From the NCBI GenBank assembly GCA_037179385.1, contig CM074179.1, positions 7,192,001-7,256,000 of the forward strand: 64,000 bases of DNA, given 5' to 3'. The translations under genes and the position numbers were made by a program. Under the pieces are notes generated by a model. That model saw nothing but the letters and a program-made list of their open reading frames with translations. It did no database searches and had not been told where the DNA came from. Every line of letters begins with the position of its first letter. Positions within the stretch are counted from its first letter, which is position 1. Of this stretch, positions 1 to 12,278 are shown in pieces. This stretch comes from Holothuria scabra (Eukaryota > Echinodermata > Holothuroidea > Aspidochirotida > Holothuriidae).

Positions 1-45
1 AAAAGCACATTAAATGATTTTGGTGTTATGAGCAAACAAAGTTAA

Positions 46-296
46 CCCTTTACCGTTGTTTGGGTCCTTTTGGACCCATGCGGAGAGCTCGGCTGTCACC
101 CATCTTTACCGTTTCATGCGGAGCTCGAAACTGCGAGTAGCTACCCGAAAATTCGGCCACAGCAACGAGAGAGACAATAGTTTAAGGTCACTGGGTCAAT
201 GGCCTACGGAAACCGATGCGGGGCGGGCTACGTCCGCTTTTCCGCCCACTCCCGAGGCGCGCAAATATGCCCCGATCGGAGCACAATGGTGAAGGG
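46..296. mobile_element. piggyBac-like miniature element (TTAA target)
   Basis: The element starts CCCTTTACCGTTG and ends CAATGGTGAAGGG, which are inverted copies of each other with two mismatches. TTAA lies immediately outside both ends (42-45 and 297-300). TTAA duplication with CCCT-starting ends is the signature of the piggyBac superfamily. The 251-bp interior is much more GC-rich than its flanks and has no transposase, so it would be non-autonomous. Position in gene 1 intron 4 is inferred, because the next exon is off the window. Confidence 0.7.
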
Positions 297-300
297 TTAA

Positions 301-735
301 TAGTGTTTAAACTTTTAGTGCAAGTACAAACTCCCTAAAATGAGTACAAGCCAAAGACCTCAAGTACTAGTATATGCCTCCAAGGGCATGAGTTCAAATA
401 TGAGTACTGTACAAGTACAAAAGGGATGATTGGAAGTCAGCATTGCTTGATTTAGATCCTGTTGATTAAAATCACAAATATCATCTTGATTTTAACAGAA
501 AAACCATGATTTGAATAAAAAAGAAATCTTATTTAAATCAATTTATTTGATTTAAATCACAATTTTCAAAAGAAAAAATTGAAAAAGATCAACAACCCTG
601 TTATGAGTACAAAGCCATAATTATGAGTATTGAGTACAAGCCATGAGAACAAATCCTTGCTTTTTCAATTTGATGAGTATGAGGATAAGTACAGAAAAAT
701 GTACTGGAGTACAAGTACAGTACACTACACTTCGG
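301..735. repeat. Degenerate gagtacaag repeats
   Basis: Short imperfect copies of words such as gagtacaag, tacaagtaca and atgagtac recur through this stretch, with an AT-rich patch of taaatc/gattt words around 455-570. No coding potential was seen. Confidence 0.4.
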
Positions 736-1849
736 ATTTTATAGTACAGAGGCTGTAGCAGGAGAGAGAGGATGGGGTCGGGGGGTGGGGTGGGTGGAGT
801 TGGGGGCATGGATAATTGAGAATTTTATACAGGCTGTAGCTGAGGAGGGAGGGAGTGGAATTGGGGGCAAGGAGAAAGTCCCACCTTACTTATGTTCTCC
901 CCCCAAAATTTTAATACATATTAGGCACATGGTCAATACATTTTGGCCCCCTGAAAAATTTTGTCCTCCCCCCCCCCAAGCACCTGGTCTGGCTGCAGGG
1001 TAAAGTTGTTACAACATCCTTTGATGAAAAATGTAAAAAAAGTGATTTAAAGAAAAGCTTAAAGGCATATCACAAGTTTTTGCTGTTAAAGTACAGTCTA
1101 TTTTGTCACAAAATTCAAATTCAGATCTAGATTTTAAAGGCATTCCAGTTACCTTTCATAAAGGTATCATGAAACAAAAAATATCTATATGAATGTCTTT
1201 CAAATCGTGTCCAACTTAGCAATACTCTATTTCCAACACAAAATATTTCATTTTGAGGTTAAGGTGGTTTGGAGGTTAAGGTGGTATACATGTGTAACTG
1301 GCAATTTAGGAATTTAACTGGCAGTGTTTTCTTAATTTCTGTTCTTTGCCAAATACAAATATGTAACCTGAAATGTTGAGATAAAGTAGTTGAACTGAAT
1401 TAAATCATGGTTGGTGCATACTGTAGACGATAACAATACCAGTCCAACGACTTCATCTGCAACATGTGAAAACACAGTTGTTCAAATCTTGGAAGTGAAT
1501 TACTATGGCATGAGCAAAAGGTTTTGATACTGTAACATGCACAGAGCAATTCCTGAAAAATCTTGTTGCTGGTTTTTTGTGAGGCCTCTTTTACTTTAGT
1601 CACTCTCCATGCACACATGAATTCTCACACTGAACTAAAAATAATGGGTACATCAAATTATCTCAGCACTTTGTAAGTTGGTCAGAACATTTCACTTTAA
1701 CAATACTTTTTTATTCAAGTTCTGATATATAATGGATACAGGAATTTCACACTTGAACAGAAAATAGTCATTGTTAGAGCAACAGCAAACAAAGATGATT
1801 TTTTGCCTAGCAAAATGACAATTTGCAATCAATAACTGTATATACAGCA
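736..1849. other. Non-coding, presumed gene 1 intron 4
   Basis: No exon of the expected gene 1 exon 5 type is visible on the minus strand. The stretch holds C/G homopolymer runs near 780-790 and 966-978 and AT-rich unique-looking sequence. I see nothing else in it. Confidence 0.4.
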
Positions 1850-2028
1850 CAGTAGTGTAGCCAGGATTGTGTCATAGAGTGGAGGGGGGTGGAGAAACAC
1901 ATGGGGGGGGGGGGGAAAGTCCAATGGGAGGGAGAAAAAAAAATTGCTATTTTAGGTTTTTTTTGCATGTTAAGGTTGAATCATGGGGGGTTTCAACCCT
2001 CAAAACCACTCTAGTGGCTACACCATTG
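1850..2028. mobile_element. hAT-like miniature element, 179 bp
   Basis: The left end reads CAGTAGTGTAGCCAGG and the right end, inverted, reads CAATGGTGTAGCCACT. The flanks are ATACAGCA (1842-1849) and ATACAGTA (2029-2036), an 8-bp duplication with one mismatch, as hAT transposases produce. The interior has a run of about 12 G near 1905 and no open frame. It sits about 75 bp downstream of exon 4 of gene 1. Confidence 0.7.
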
Positions 2029-2104
2029 ATACAGTATTTGATTGTCATTAAAAGTAGCTGGCATTAGCTATTAGGTAGCATTAGCCATCTACATTCGCTC
2101 TTAC

Positions 2105-2330
2105 CAAATGGCTCTCTGATTTCTTCATCAAAGAACTGGCCCACTGTTCTCTTTTTGGGATCTGTCCTCCGCATTAATGCATCAACATATAGCCCAAAAG
2201 TTGTGCCATGATAACCATAATTTGTACCTGGTTCCCACATTGGCTTCGTCTCTGCAAGAATTTTGTCCATTTCATCGTGGTCTTTCAAAATTTTATAGCT
2301 CAGAGGAGTATCAGTTGCAGCCAGTCCTGC
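2105..2330 (-). CDS. Beta-lactamase-like hydrolase gene 1, exon 4
   Basis: This exon encodes the central part of a serine beta-lactamase-like hydrolase, from AGLAATDTPLSY through GYHGTTFG to the conserved FFDEEIREPFG stretch. The Tyr of GYH is expected to be the catalytic Tyr of the class C/SxxK family. The acceptor is CTGCAG|GCA and the donor TTTG|GTAAGA. Its length (226 bp) and phases equal those of gene 2 exon 4. Exons 5-7, known from gene 2, are not seen in positions 1-2104, so they probably lie beyond the left edge; this copy is therefore partial in the window. Confidence 0.88.
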
Positions 2331-2809
2331 CTGCAGATGGAAAGCAGTTGAATTTCAAATATCCAGGCTGGCTCTCATCAGGATATAATATATTCTCTTA
2401 AAACAAATATAGGCCATTGTACAATAATTTGTGACTTCCTTGTCATACAACTCTCAATACCTGCTTTGTTTCCCTTTGAAATTAAAAATATTTTTATAAC
2501 CTTGAACACTTCCTGTTTGCTTGCATAGCATGCTGCACAGAGAGGGTTTAATCAATTAGATCACCCCATAAGAGTGCTATCACACTTCAGTACAGGGGTC
2601 ACGTGTTTGGTCTAAAGGTAAAACTATCTGCCTCTCACGTGGAAGGCCCAGTTGCTATTCTCAGGTTGAATCATAAACCAAAGACTTAACTAGAAAGCCA
2701 ACAGGCTTAGTGATTCCTTGCCATATGATATATCAAAGCAAACATGGAAACAAACATGACATGCATGAGATCCCATACAATTATCCTACTTAATTGAGAT
2801 ATAATACTA

Positions 2810-3060
2810 GTAGGGTCCAAACTTTTTGACCTCATGTGACCCAAAATGACCTCTTGACCCCTTAAAAACAATAGTGATCACCTTACCAACACGTCCATCA
2901 ACATGAGTAATTCAAAATTAAGCTTAGTACAAAATGAGTATGGAAGTACTTCCAATATGGTATGAGATCCCTCACAGTTATCCCCCTAAAAATATTATGT
3001 CTACAAAGTTTGATCTGACTGTCACTTCAAACCTTTGATCTCCACACACAAGAGGAATTT
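2810..3060 (+). repeat. Decayed copy of the tgacctttgacc tandem-core repeat
   Basis: Words matching the cores at 5760-6380 (gaccc.aaatgacctcttgacc, aaaaacaatagtgatcacc, gagatccctcacagttat, tctacaaagtttga) appear in the same order, but diverged. I read this as an old solitary remnant of the same family. Confidence 0.5.
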
Positions 3061-3275
3061 CTCACACAGCTTTAATATTCCAGAAAACTGTCTCATTACT
3101 TGATAAAGTGGTATTTTGAAACCATTTTTATCAAAAGTTTGGTCAATGGGGACAGCTCTCCATTCTGAAGTCTCTATGTTCCGATGCCTCTATGTTTCAA
3201 AAAGTCTGCATTGAGGTTAGTGTTTAAACAAGCCCTCATCGACACACTCTCCTACAAGCATTGGATCAAATACTG

Positions 3276-3561
3276 TGTTCTCACATACCCCGCGCTCGAG
3301 GTAACACTGTATTACCTCACGCTCGAGTAACGTGGGAATGCGGGTTAACGCGGGGTCGGTGTTTAAATTTCAATCCACCTCAAATCGCAGGGTTAAGCAG
3401 TTTTAAACATTGTGTTTGTTTTAATCAAGCAAGGTCACAGGTATTTATAGCACTGATGACAGGTATTTTCTTACATTTTGCTGTAATCGGTGTGTGAAAT
3501 ATTTGGTCTCGTTACTATGGTAACACTATCCAATCAACGAAACACTGGGTACGTGAGAACA
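3276..3561. mobile_element. Miniature inverted-repeat element
   Basis: The ends TGTTCTCACATACCC (3276-3290) and GGGTACGTGAGAACA (3547-3561) are inverted copies over 15 bp with one mismatch. Just inside the left end is a second inverted pair around the two CGCTCGAG words. There is no open frame, and target duplication is unclear, so the superfamily is not assigned. Confidence 0.5.
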
Positions 3562-5759
3562 AAGACTGGGAAACACGGGGTTAGCCTGTGGTTTTGTCTG
3601 ATTGTAAACACGAGTTAACACTGGGTGTTGGAGGGGATTGTGAGACCAAGCCTAAAGAGACATCACAATAGAGATGTGTAACCTTGGCTATTACTGACAG
3701 CAATTTTTGCTTTATGGGGGAAATGCCCCACCCATTGTCTATGGTATCCTTTGCAAATTAACAAAAGCAGATATCCCTATTAATCCATAATTTAACAAGA
3801 CTTTTAATTTGCCTTTTGCCTACTTATACTGTAGGTACAGCATAACATACAGTACAAGTTTTCCTTGTTTGATACACAGTATACAACATTATGCTTGCTC
3901 TTATTACCTGAACTACTTTTAAATGACAGCAGCAATGCAAAATAAAATCTTAATACTTTTGAAAAGTGTCATAAAGGGTAATCTTGAAGCAATGGTTCTA
4001 TGCATTAAGCTTTATGGTACACTTTTTTTTTTTTTTTGGGGGGGGGGGGGGATAGTGACATGGATAAAAATGAAATGTGAGACAAGAATTCCCACTCGAT
4101 GATGATATTTGACATAGCTGCATAATTCTTCGCACAGGGGTTACTTTTTTTGGTGCAGTTATCCAGATATAAGCAGAGATGAGGCAAGTAGTATGCTGAT
4201 ACATTTTATGCTATCAAAAATTTAAAACAAATTCTAGAATGAAACTAAGTGACAAATAATCACTGTAGAGCATATTGAAACTGTAAAGCAGAAACACCAA
4301 TCTAGACAGACACCAATGTTTAAAGTTTGTTCAACAAAATTCCTTATACAAACACACTTTTTGTTCAATTCCACCAGCTTCTATGTAAAGGACACTATTT
4401 CTGAAGGGTGTCAATCTACAGTATTTCTAAGATGACTTTCAGTTTAGAAACTTGATCAGTGTACATGAACTTCTCCATCTCCAGACAATGGCTAGGCAAA
4501 CAACTTTTATTTGTGGTCAGATGAGACAAGATAATGTGGACAGTTATTTTATGCTGGATTTAGCAGAGGTGTGACTTTCATGGAAGTCTGACATTTTGAC
4601 CACAAAAAGAGTACTGAATGCCTACAGGGAATGGCAGGAAATAGAGTAGAGAGTATATACAAACAATGGGCTGTCATGGTTATGTACTGAGATAAAAAAT
4701 AAGCTTTCTTCAGAGGGTTTATAAGAGTCAATTTACACCACTTATACAGTAAAAAGCTTAAGTCAATTGAGCTGTATGTTTGTATGTGTATGAGGTAATC
4801 CTTCAGGACACTGTGGGGATAACTGGCAGTCAACTGTGAAAAATTGGGCAAGATAACTGTGACCAAATGGCAAAGAATGGGTCAGTCACAATTTGATTCA
4901 CTCTATTAGGCAATGACAGTTCATGTGCGCTGAAGGGTATTTGATACCAAATGATCAGTGTAAATTAGGTTCTTTTTTGTAAAACTAACTAACTGTGGTA
5001 TATCTAATTAATCAATTCCCACTTCCAATTAATGCATGCTTGCATGCACATGTCCTCATGAGGACAGTAGGCACAAGGTTTGTCAAATATTAGCACTTTT
5101 TGCCACTAAATTTAATGTTTTCTTCAGGTTTTCTTTAAGGTTATTGAAAAAGCAATGTAGGTATGTTATAAAAGAGATTCTTGTGCATCACACAGAGTAC
5201 TCTCTGTTCAAAGTTTATACTTATGAAGTTCCATATCAGTCATCTACTTAGTGTGCACAGAAGCATCTTCTAATATTTTCAGACTATGTCCCTAAATGTC
5301 CCTTATATACAGACTGTTTAAACTCACATGTTCCACATCAGTTTCATTAAAATCTATTTACTTGTGGCTGCAAAATCAGCATACCCATGAGCATTGAAGC
5401 ATGTATGCCAGCCTGATGAGCAGATTTTGCCTTTTAAGATTTAATATTTTGCTCTGCCCACTTTTTTATGTATTAATACTTGGAACTTAATGTAATAACA
5501 GGGTACAATTTCATGCCAGAATCAACATACTGTAAAGTAACTACCATGTGATGTGCCTTTCTGTGCACCTTAGACCTTCTTCCTATGAGTTTGCTTCAGT
5601 ACTTTACAAATGCATTTTCAAAATTACCTCACTAAAGAATTTACATAGTGAAGTTAATAAACTGTTCCAAAAAAATTATATACCCTATGCCTATTACATT
5701 ACACATGCCAAATTATTCTTACCCTTTCACCCTAACCGCTCATGGATATTAACTTCAAC

Positions 5760-6398
5760 AGTTATATACTCTTTTGAGATATAGTGTTTGCAAGGTTTCG
5801 ATGTTTTGAACTCTGATGACCCCAAATGACCTTTGACATCCAATAAAAACAATATTGGTCATATACTCAGTATGGACAATCCACTTAGTAAATATGAGAT
5901 TCCTGGCAGTTACCTTTCTTGACATATGGTGTTTACAAGTTTTTGAGCTTTTCATCTCTGATGACCCCAAATGACCTTTGACCTCCACCAAAAATGATTG
6001 TGATCATCTACTTAATATGGGCAATCCACCTGCTATGTATGAGATCCCTCACATTTACCCTTCTTGAGATACAGTGCTTACAAGGTTTTGACCTTTTTCC
6101 CTCTGGTGACCCCAAATGACCTTTGACCTCCATCAAAAACAATAGGGACCATCTACTCAATATGGACAATCAGCAAGGTAAGTATGAGATTGCTCACATT
6201 TTTCCTTCTGGAGATATCGTGTTTACAAGCAATTTCCAAGGTATTTACATTTTGACCTCTGGTGACCCCAAATGACATTTGACCTCTCCCCCAAAAAATA
6301 GGGACCATCTACTCAATGTGGACAATCTACATGCCAAGTTTGAGATCCCTGGGGGTTACTGTTCTTGAGATATCGTGTTTACAAGCAGGCGTCACACA

Positions 6399-6445
<47 letters not shown>

Positions 6446-6480
6446 ACACACGACATCACCATCGCATAGATTCCTTGCCT
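5760..6480 (+). mobile_element. Tandem-core element ending in (CA)n and a hairpin (pearl/DINE-like)
   Basis: Four core units of about 145-155 bp carry the words cccaaatgacctttgacc, a caaaaa/atagggaccatctact stretch and gagatatcgtgtttacaag. They are followed by a (CA)n tract (about 6393-6450) and then a perfect 10-bp stem, attccttgcc / ggcaaggaat, ahead of caaaaat. Core repeats, then a microsatellite, then a 3' hairpin is the layout of the pearl/CvE elements of bivalves and DINE-1/helentron-derived elements. Assignment to that group is inference. The same layout recurs at 59340-60175. Confidence 0.65.
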
Positions 6481-6539
6481 GCCTTCGGCAAGGAATCAAA
6501 AATGGAACCTACTGCCACTGTATCTGATGCTCCGCATAA

Positions 6540-6660
6540 GAAATGGAGTAGGGAAAACAAGCCAGTGAGCCACAACTGGAAAAAAGGCATGGCTCGACGT
6601 GAACCAACAGGTTGGAAACTGGGCGGTAAAACTCTATCTACACTAACTAATTAATTAACA
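6540..6660 (+). mobile_element. SINE fragment (tRNA-derived family), plus orientation
   Basis: Contains the family body: ggagtagggaaaacaagcc, gtgagccacaactgg, gaaccaacaggttggaaactgggcggtaaaactc, and ends near actaactaatta. It is the reverse orientation of the copies at 25630, 26545 and 44466. The tRNA-like head is missing, so the copy is 5'-truncated. It abuts the hairpin end of the preceding tandem-core element. Confidence 0.65.
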
Positions 6661-7599
6661 CAGCTCGGTACAGGGTGTGGTTACTTTCAGAAAAATAAAA
6701 AATACAAAGCCTGTAATTTGAGTAGTATGACAATGACATCACAAATGATTGCACAATTACCATTTTAATTTGAATAAACTTCAACATTTTATATCTTGGC
6801 TCAAGAGTGTCCTGTGAAGATGGGAGTTTGAATGTTACAATTTATTTTTCATGCTGCTTAATATATATTTTTGAATTTTGTGACTTGAAGTACACTTAAA
6901 TATGCTGCAATGACATCACAGGTCTCGTACAATGCACAAAAATACTTTCCTTTGAAAATGAGTATCTTCCAATGCTATTGAGATGCAGTTATTACTGTAT
7001 CCTTTGAAAGAGGAAACTTTTCTATTTTGAAATCAATGAATTTTGTCCTCGGAAAATGCATTTAAGCAAATACAGTATGACACATCACAATGACCTATTG
7101 AAGTAGGGATAGGGCCTTATTATTCTTCTATGATTTAAAATCAAACTTTTCAAAGGGGAGACCCTGGATCCTCCTATATCTACACCTGGCCACATGTTGT
7201 TCACACATTTCATAGTTTATCCGTTAACTGTTAAATTATAAAAGGAATTGGAAGAAATACTCTCTTATCTTTTTTTTATTTTCATCTTAGTGATTTAAGT
7301 CAAACTCTGTTAAGTATTTGCTTGAAGCAAGTATTCCACCAGGTACTTTAAAATGGATCTGGCCTCAACCAGAACTTAGCAAAATCTGGGTTTAGGCTGG
7401 ATAGTTCTGGATAGTTGAAAGTGAGCAAAAAATCATGCTCCTCACGGTGAGTGAGGAGAGTGATGTTGACTGAGCCATTTGAGTGGCAGGCCTCAAAATT
7501 CAAGGCCTGGCATACAGTACAGTGTTTAAAGCTGCTTTACTACAGACAGCTTTCTGGAATTGATGGTTATGAAGTTGCAGGGTACAGTCTTAACATTCA

Positions 7600-7680
7600 G
7601 ACCCTGGAAAAAAGCTGTGGTCAGCTGGACTTGAATCAATTGGTTGGAAACTGGGCCATAAACTCCCCTCTCAAATAACT
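7600..7680 (+). mobile_element. SINE fragment, same family
   Basis: The words ctggaaaaaagctgtggtcagc and tcaattggttggaaactgggccataaactc match the 3' body of the SINE family. Only about 80 bp remains. Confidence 0.5.
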
Positions 7681-8221
7681 ACTGTAAATAACTGGAGCCA
7701 TATTTATTTTAATACCAGTCCTTTTAAGTGTGGTACACTTGGCTGGTAATACTATATTCCATGATATGATCCCTACATGGAAATATTGCATTTAAAACCA
7801 CCAACCACCAACTTGATGATGTACAAGGAAACCCAGTTTCAATCATTTTATTTTTACCCATTCAATCTCATCAAAAATCATCAGAAGTAGAAGCTTCATC
7901 TCGTCAAAATATTATGCATTGGAAGAGTTACAGAAATTGAATAATTTAAAACTGGGAAAATGTGAAATTGTCTGTGACTGTAATATCTGTGTACAAAAGG
8001 ATTTCTTGAAAAAAGAAAACTAAAAAGAACTGCCTTATCTTAAATATTTCATCACAGTGTGCCCATAATAATGTTTCAAAATTATGAATCTATTCTATGA
8101 AAAAAGATTATATAATTTTCTCTTCTGCAACATGAATACATTTGAAGCATTATTGCATGCATCATCTTGGAAATTGTGATTGCTATACTATAATAGAAAA
8201 CCATGACAGTCTAAAACATAC
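7681..8221. other. Non-coding, end of gene 1 intron 3
   Basis: AT-rich intronic sequence next to the GT donor of exon 3. I see nothing else in it. Confidence 0.5.
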
Positions 8222-8358
8222 TGTATGTTCCAGTAGTTGTTCAACAGTGACATTTTCCTTCCCATGTTGAGCAAATTCTGGCCAGTAGTGAGCCACTGGT
8301 TTCTTCACATCAATGTGTCCTCTGTCGATAAGCATTGCAGCACACAAAGAGGTAAGGC
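8222..8358 (-). CDS. Beta-lactamase-like hydrolase gene 1, exon 3
   Basis: Encodes the segment after the SxxK serine: LTSLCAAMLIDRGHIDV, then VAHYWPEFAQHGKENVTVEQLLEHT. The helix following SxxK and the HYWPEFAQ/VEQLLEH block are typical of eukaryotic LACT-2-like serine hydrolases. The acceptor is CTTTCAG|GC and the donor ACA|GTATGT. Length is 137 bp, phase 1 in and 0 out, exactly as in gene 2; about 11 of 46 residues differ between the paralogues. Confidence 0.92.
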
Positions 8359-8879
8359 CTGAAAGGAATAAAATGTTTTTGAACTTAAAAAACATTAAGC
8401 CTGAAAGGAATTAAATGTTTTCAACTTAAAAAAACATTAGCTTTTATTATAGAGAAATTTTACTTTGCTATCATCCATTCTGGCTTTTCAGATCTACTCT
8501 GCACAAAGAATTCCAAAGAAAAGCTACTGTAGTTTGTTAATCAGAACGGTCAATACTGTGAGAACAAAAGTTTACAGTACAAATACCCAGTATGTGTGAA
8601 GGAGATACGTCATGACCCCATCCTGGGAGTCACTACCGATTCTCTGTCCAAATGTATTTGGGTATACTGTAACCCTAGAATTCTCAACACTGTTGATAAT
8701 TCCACTTCAAGGTTGAATTTCATTCAAACAATATTGTAGCTACACCACACTATAGTTAAGAGTGATAACTCAGGAGTGCTTTGAAATTCACTCAAACTTT
8801 ACCCTTTAGTTCTAAAGATGTCTTCAAGAACTACAAAATAACATGACAGAGTACTACTTTGTTCTGCTTTTAAAACAAG

Positions 8880-9010
8880 ATCATACTGTACTTGAAACAA
8901 GTTACAATGTACAAAAAATCTCACCTACTGTACTGTACTGGACAGTAACCAGCTGATACAGTATACTGTAGTGCTAATGCACCAATACTACTGTACATGC
9001 CATGCCCATA
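8880..9010. repeat. Dense TACTGTA/TACAGTA cluster
   Basis: Within 130 bp the palindrome-like words tactgta, tacagtat, atactgta and actgtacatg recur many times. The cluster lies in gene 1 intron 2, and a smaller one lies at about 10360-10405. It could be a simple repeat or paired binding sites; the sequence does not tell which. Confidence 0.45.
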
Positions 9011-9438
9011 CAGTGAACAATGCTTAATTGATGGTAATAGTACTACCAACATTAACTATTATACTAGCACACATAGTACAGTTTTTCTGTGTCACAGCAG
9101 TTAAGCAAGGGGGTTGTTTAGGTGGAACATGCCAAAGGCCTCAAGGGTCCAGAATGCCCCAACTAACCTATAAAGCAGGGATGGCGTGTACAGGGCCTCA
9201 CTCTCACCTCCCCAATGCACCATCTAAGCATAGTGAGTTAAGAACAGCACCCTTGCTGTCTCTAGTCTTGTCCATTGTTTTGTTGCTGAGTTTCACCAGA
9301 TTTAACGGTTAAACTCTCCATAAAATATGGATACTCTAAAAGATTTTCATGGAATCCTTTTGAAAGAAATTGAAGACTGTTGCAATTGTCTTTTCTTGCT
9401 ACTGTACAACATTCTGTATGTTGAATTTTTTACAGTAC

Positions 9439-9602
9439 CTTTGGTTGTTGAGAATATTACTGTCATTGTATCTTCCTTCCACAATCGTTTCGCTTCTGCA
9501 TCAGCGTAGCCTGCCCAAAGGTCAACAACCTTTTCACCTTTATGGTAAACAGACAAGGCAGACCCTGCTTCCCGGTGATCCCAATTGTCTTCATAATTTT
9601 TT
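9439..9602 (-). CDS. Beta-lactamase-like hydrolase gene 1, exon 2 (SxxK motif)
   Basis: Encodes NYEDNWDHREAGSALSVY, then GEKVVDLWAGYAD and finally the catalytic motif STTK at the very 3' end. In the family, the Ser is the acylated nucleophile and the Lys its general base. The acceptor is TTTGAAG|A and the donor AAAG|GTACTG. Length is 164 bp, phase 2 in and 1 out. Seven of 54 residues differ from gene 2, and every motif is kept. The phase-2 entry forces a GC donor in exon 1. Confidence 0.93.
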
Positions 9603-12278
9603 CTTCAAATAGAAAGAAAAATGAAAATCACATATTTGAAAAAGAATTCTTCTGAGATGAAAAATGATTAAAATTTACAGGGCCAATGCATAAATTATTT
9701 AGAGCGATTTTACAAAATTTTCTTCAAAAGGTTCCAGAAGTTCAGAGATTTGAGATTTTAGGGCTAGGAGAGCTGCACCTTTGTGCTGTAGCCTACAGGA
9801 CTGAAAAAAATTTCATTTCCTGAAAAGGGAGGAAAAAGTTCAACAATTCCTTCTGAGATTCCAACTGTAAAGAAGGGTGATTTTTCTCAAATTGCGAAAC
9901 TTTTTCTACAAATACTCAAATGTCCTAGGATGGTGCCTCCAAGCTTTTTCATGAATAGTACTTGCATGTGTGCAGTTTTTATAATGACATGTAACTAATG
10001 TAATGGGAATTGTTCTGTACGAATCCAGTTCTGCCAATGGTTAGTTAGTTAGTTAGATACTGTAGAGTTGTACAGCCCAGTTCCCCCATAATGCGATGAA
10101 TCTGAGACAAATGATCACAATGAGTTTAAAAACTGAATCGGTTGAGAAGATTTTTTGCATTTGATGTGAGGTTTTTTGTTTGAAAGGTAATGGTCAATTG
10201 TTTTATTTGATCAGAAAAGGTTAGTAGAGCCTTCTTGAAAATTTGAAGAGGCAAAATCAACTATAGTGTAAGGGAAGAAATCATGAATAATTTTATGAGT
10301 GCGAATCACTCAACAGTGTATGCAACCTAGGTCTTGGCTACTTGTCTTTTTTATATACTACTGTATCTACAGTACATAATGTACTGTATACTGTACTGCT
10401 GGGATGACCTGTACATGCATTGTGCATGCTAAAATACTTCAATGTAGTGTAAGTTGCAGGCCAATTATTTGTCTTAATGGGAATGAAAGTTCATACAGTA
10501 GGCTAGGGCCTAGTAGGAGGCCTACCTAGACCTAACTACAATAGGCTGCAGTACAGTAGGCCTATGTGAACTTGTAGGGATAAGAGTATTACACAGCTGG
10601 GTATGTATGTACCTTGGGGATTAGAGGGGATCTCATCATGTGTGAATTGTATACAGGTGTATTGTGTTTATGTATTGTGTGTGTTACTGCTGTGTTGGAC
10701 TGCTTGTTTTTGCTCTATGTACAATTGTGTAAGGCTTAACCTGGCAGCTGTACATTTCTATAGCTGGCCATGCACCACTAAGTATTCTATTATTGCACTT
10801 GTTCTAGCTATGCACAAAGCTATAGCTCTCTCATGAGTGAAGTGAATAAAGATTCAGTCTACTACTGAGCACAGGTGTGTCCAGAACTCCTGTTTAAGTT
10901 GCTTGTCTCTCCTCCACCCACTCTCTTGGTCTCTACAAACTTTGTGCATACAGTACAAACCCGGAGTAACTATAGAATACCCCACCAAGGAAAAGCACCC
11001 CCTAAAAATGCATGGCTACGTCGTTATTGAGAACAACTCATCATTGCCCTCATTGATTTCTACAGGGTTGGGAATGCCTGCAAAAAGTCCGAGACATTTA
11101 TCTGATCTGGATACACCGACTCTGCTGGCAAGATCTTGGTTTTTACATCCTTCATCATAGTCATAAATGCCCCCAAATTTTCTAAGTCCAAGACATTTAT
11201 CTGGAGTGGCTACACCAGCTCTGATGGCAACATCGCCGCTTGTACACTCTTTTCATTATCATACAGTACTAGTCCTTGAACAGGACCATGCATTGCATTC
11301 CTATGCTATACACTTCATTTCTGGGCCCTTGCCCGGTATACGCTGTACACAAAAACACAGCTCATTTGCTTACTCACGCATGAGTAGGCATCCCTCAGGT
11401 CCCCAAAAAGATAACTTTTCTCACAAAAATCATTATGTTAACTCAAATCTGTTCTATGAACCATGCCATCGTAATTAGAGCTCAGTTTGTTGTTTTGGCT
11501 TAAAACGTCATTACCTTTGAACATGTAGGCCAGTGACCGTAGTAAGGAGTGACTACAAGGAAGGGATTATACAGTCATGTTCAGTGACTATACAGTACAT
11601 GCCCCCAAACTTTTTGAAATTGTGAAAATTTTTTCAGACCAACAAGACTCCCTATGTCATGTGGCTAGGCCAGCTCCACTGTGAAGAAAATCAATGTTTT
11701 AATCGAGTTAACTAGTAAACACACAGTATTCTAGTCCAAAAGACTTCCATGATGTGGCTATGCCAGCTACATTGGCTCCACCTAACTCTGTAGCTGGTTA
11801 CACCGTGGACTTACATGGCAGGGTATTCAATAGTTGTACCGAACCACAAACCCTACAGCCAACACTCTATGAAGGGGAAATTACACATTGCCTTCAAGGT
11901 AATGGAGTAGGTAATAGCCACAACAACGGCTCTGTTGCAACAAACTTGGACAAAATTATCTGGGACAAATCCCGCCACTCCCCATTTCAATCAATGAATG
12001 TTGGTTTCGAGGGTAAATAAAAGTTGCATGCTTTCTCAAAAAGGGCAATCTTTTATTTCCTTTAACACTGGATAAGGGGTGGCGGGGAAAACATGCTGGT
12101 AGATTGGTAATATGTGACAGGTCAGGAATTATATCCCAATAGTTCTGTCCAGGATTGTCGGCCTAGCCTACCAATCCATCGCATAATCCAGCAGTGCTGC
12201 CTACTCTAATCCATTTCGCTCAATTGGTTTCTACAACAAAAACATAGTCATTTAGGCTATACTGTACAGTGTACTTGC
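9603..12278 (-). other. Gene 1 intron 1 (2.7 kb, GC-AG)
   Basis: Starts GCAAGT at 12278 and ends AG at 9603. It contains a (TTAG)n run at about 10036-10055 like the SINE tails, TACTGTA clusters, and repeated words such as gtccaagacatttatctgga.tggctacaccagctctg at 11085-11140, 11195-11245 and, decayed, 11735-11775. No other gene is seen. Confidence 0.7.

Larger units (their letters stand above)
2331..8221 (-). other. Gene 1 intron 3 (5.9 kb)
   Basis: Bounded by GT at the end of exon 3 and AG before exon 4. In gene 2 the matching intron is 1.1 kb; the expansion here is largely repeats listed separately (3276-3561, 5760-6480, 6540-6660, 7600-7680). The stretches 3650-5750 and 6700-7590 show no gene-like signal, only AT-rich sequence and a T/G homopolymer at 4022-4050. 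Confidence 0.75.

Noticed and set aside
6316..6654. 112-codon plus-strand frame with a Thr-His repeat
   Set aside because: Translation of the (CA)n tract and the adjacent SINE.
12257..12278. Exon 1 of gene 1 extending to the GTACAC donor
   Set aside because: This gives phase 0, and exon 2 then reads into an in-frame TGA within a few codons; the GC donor keeps the frame.
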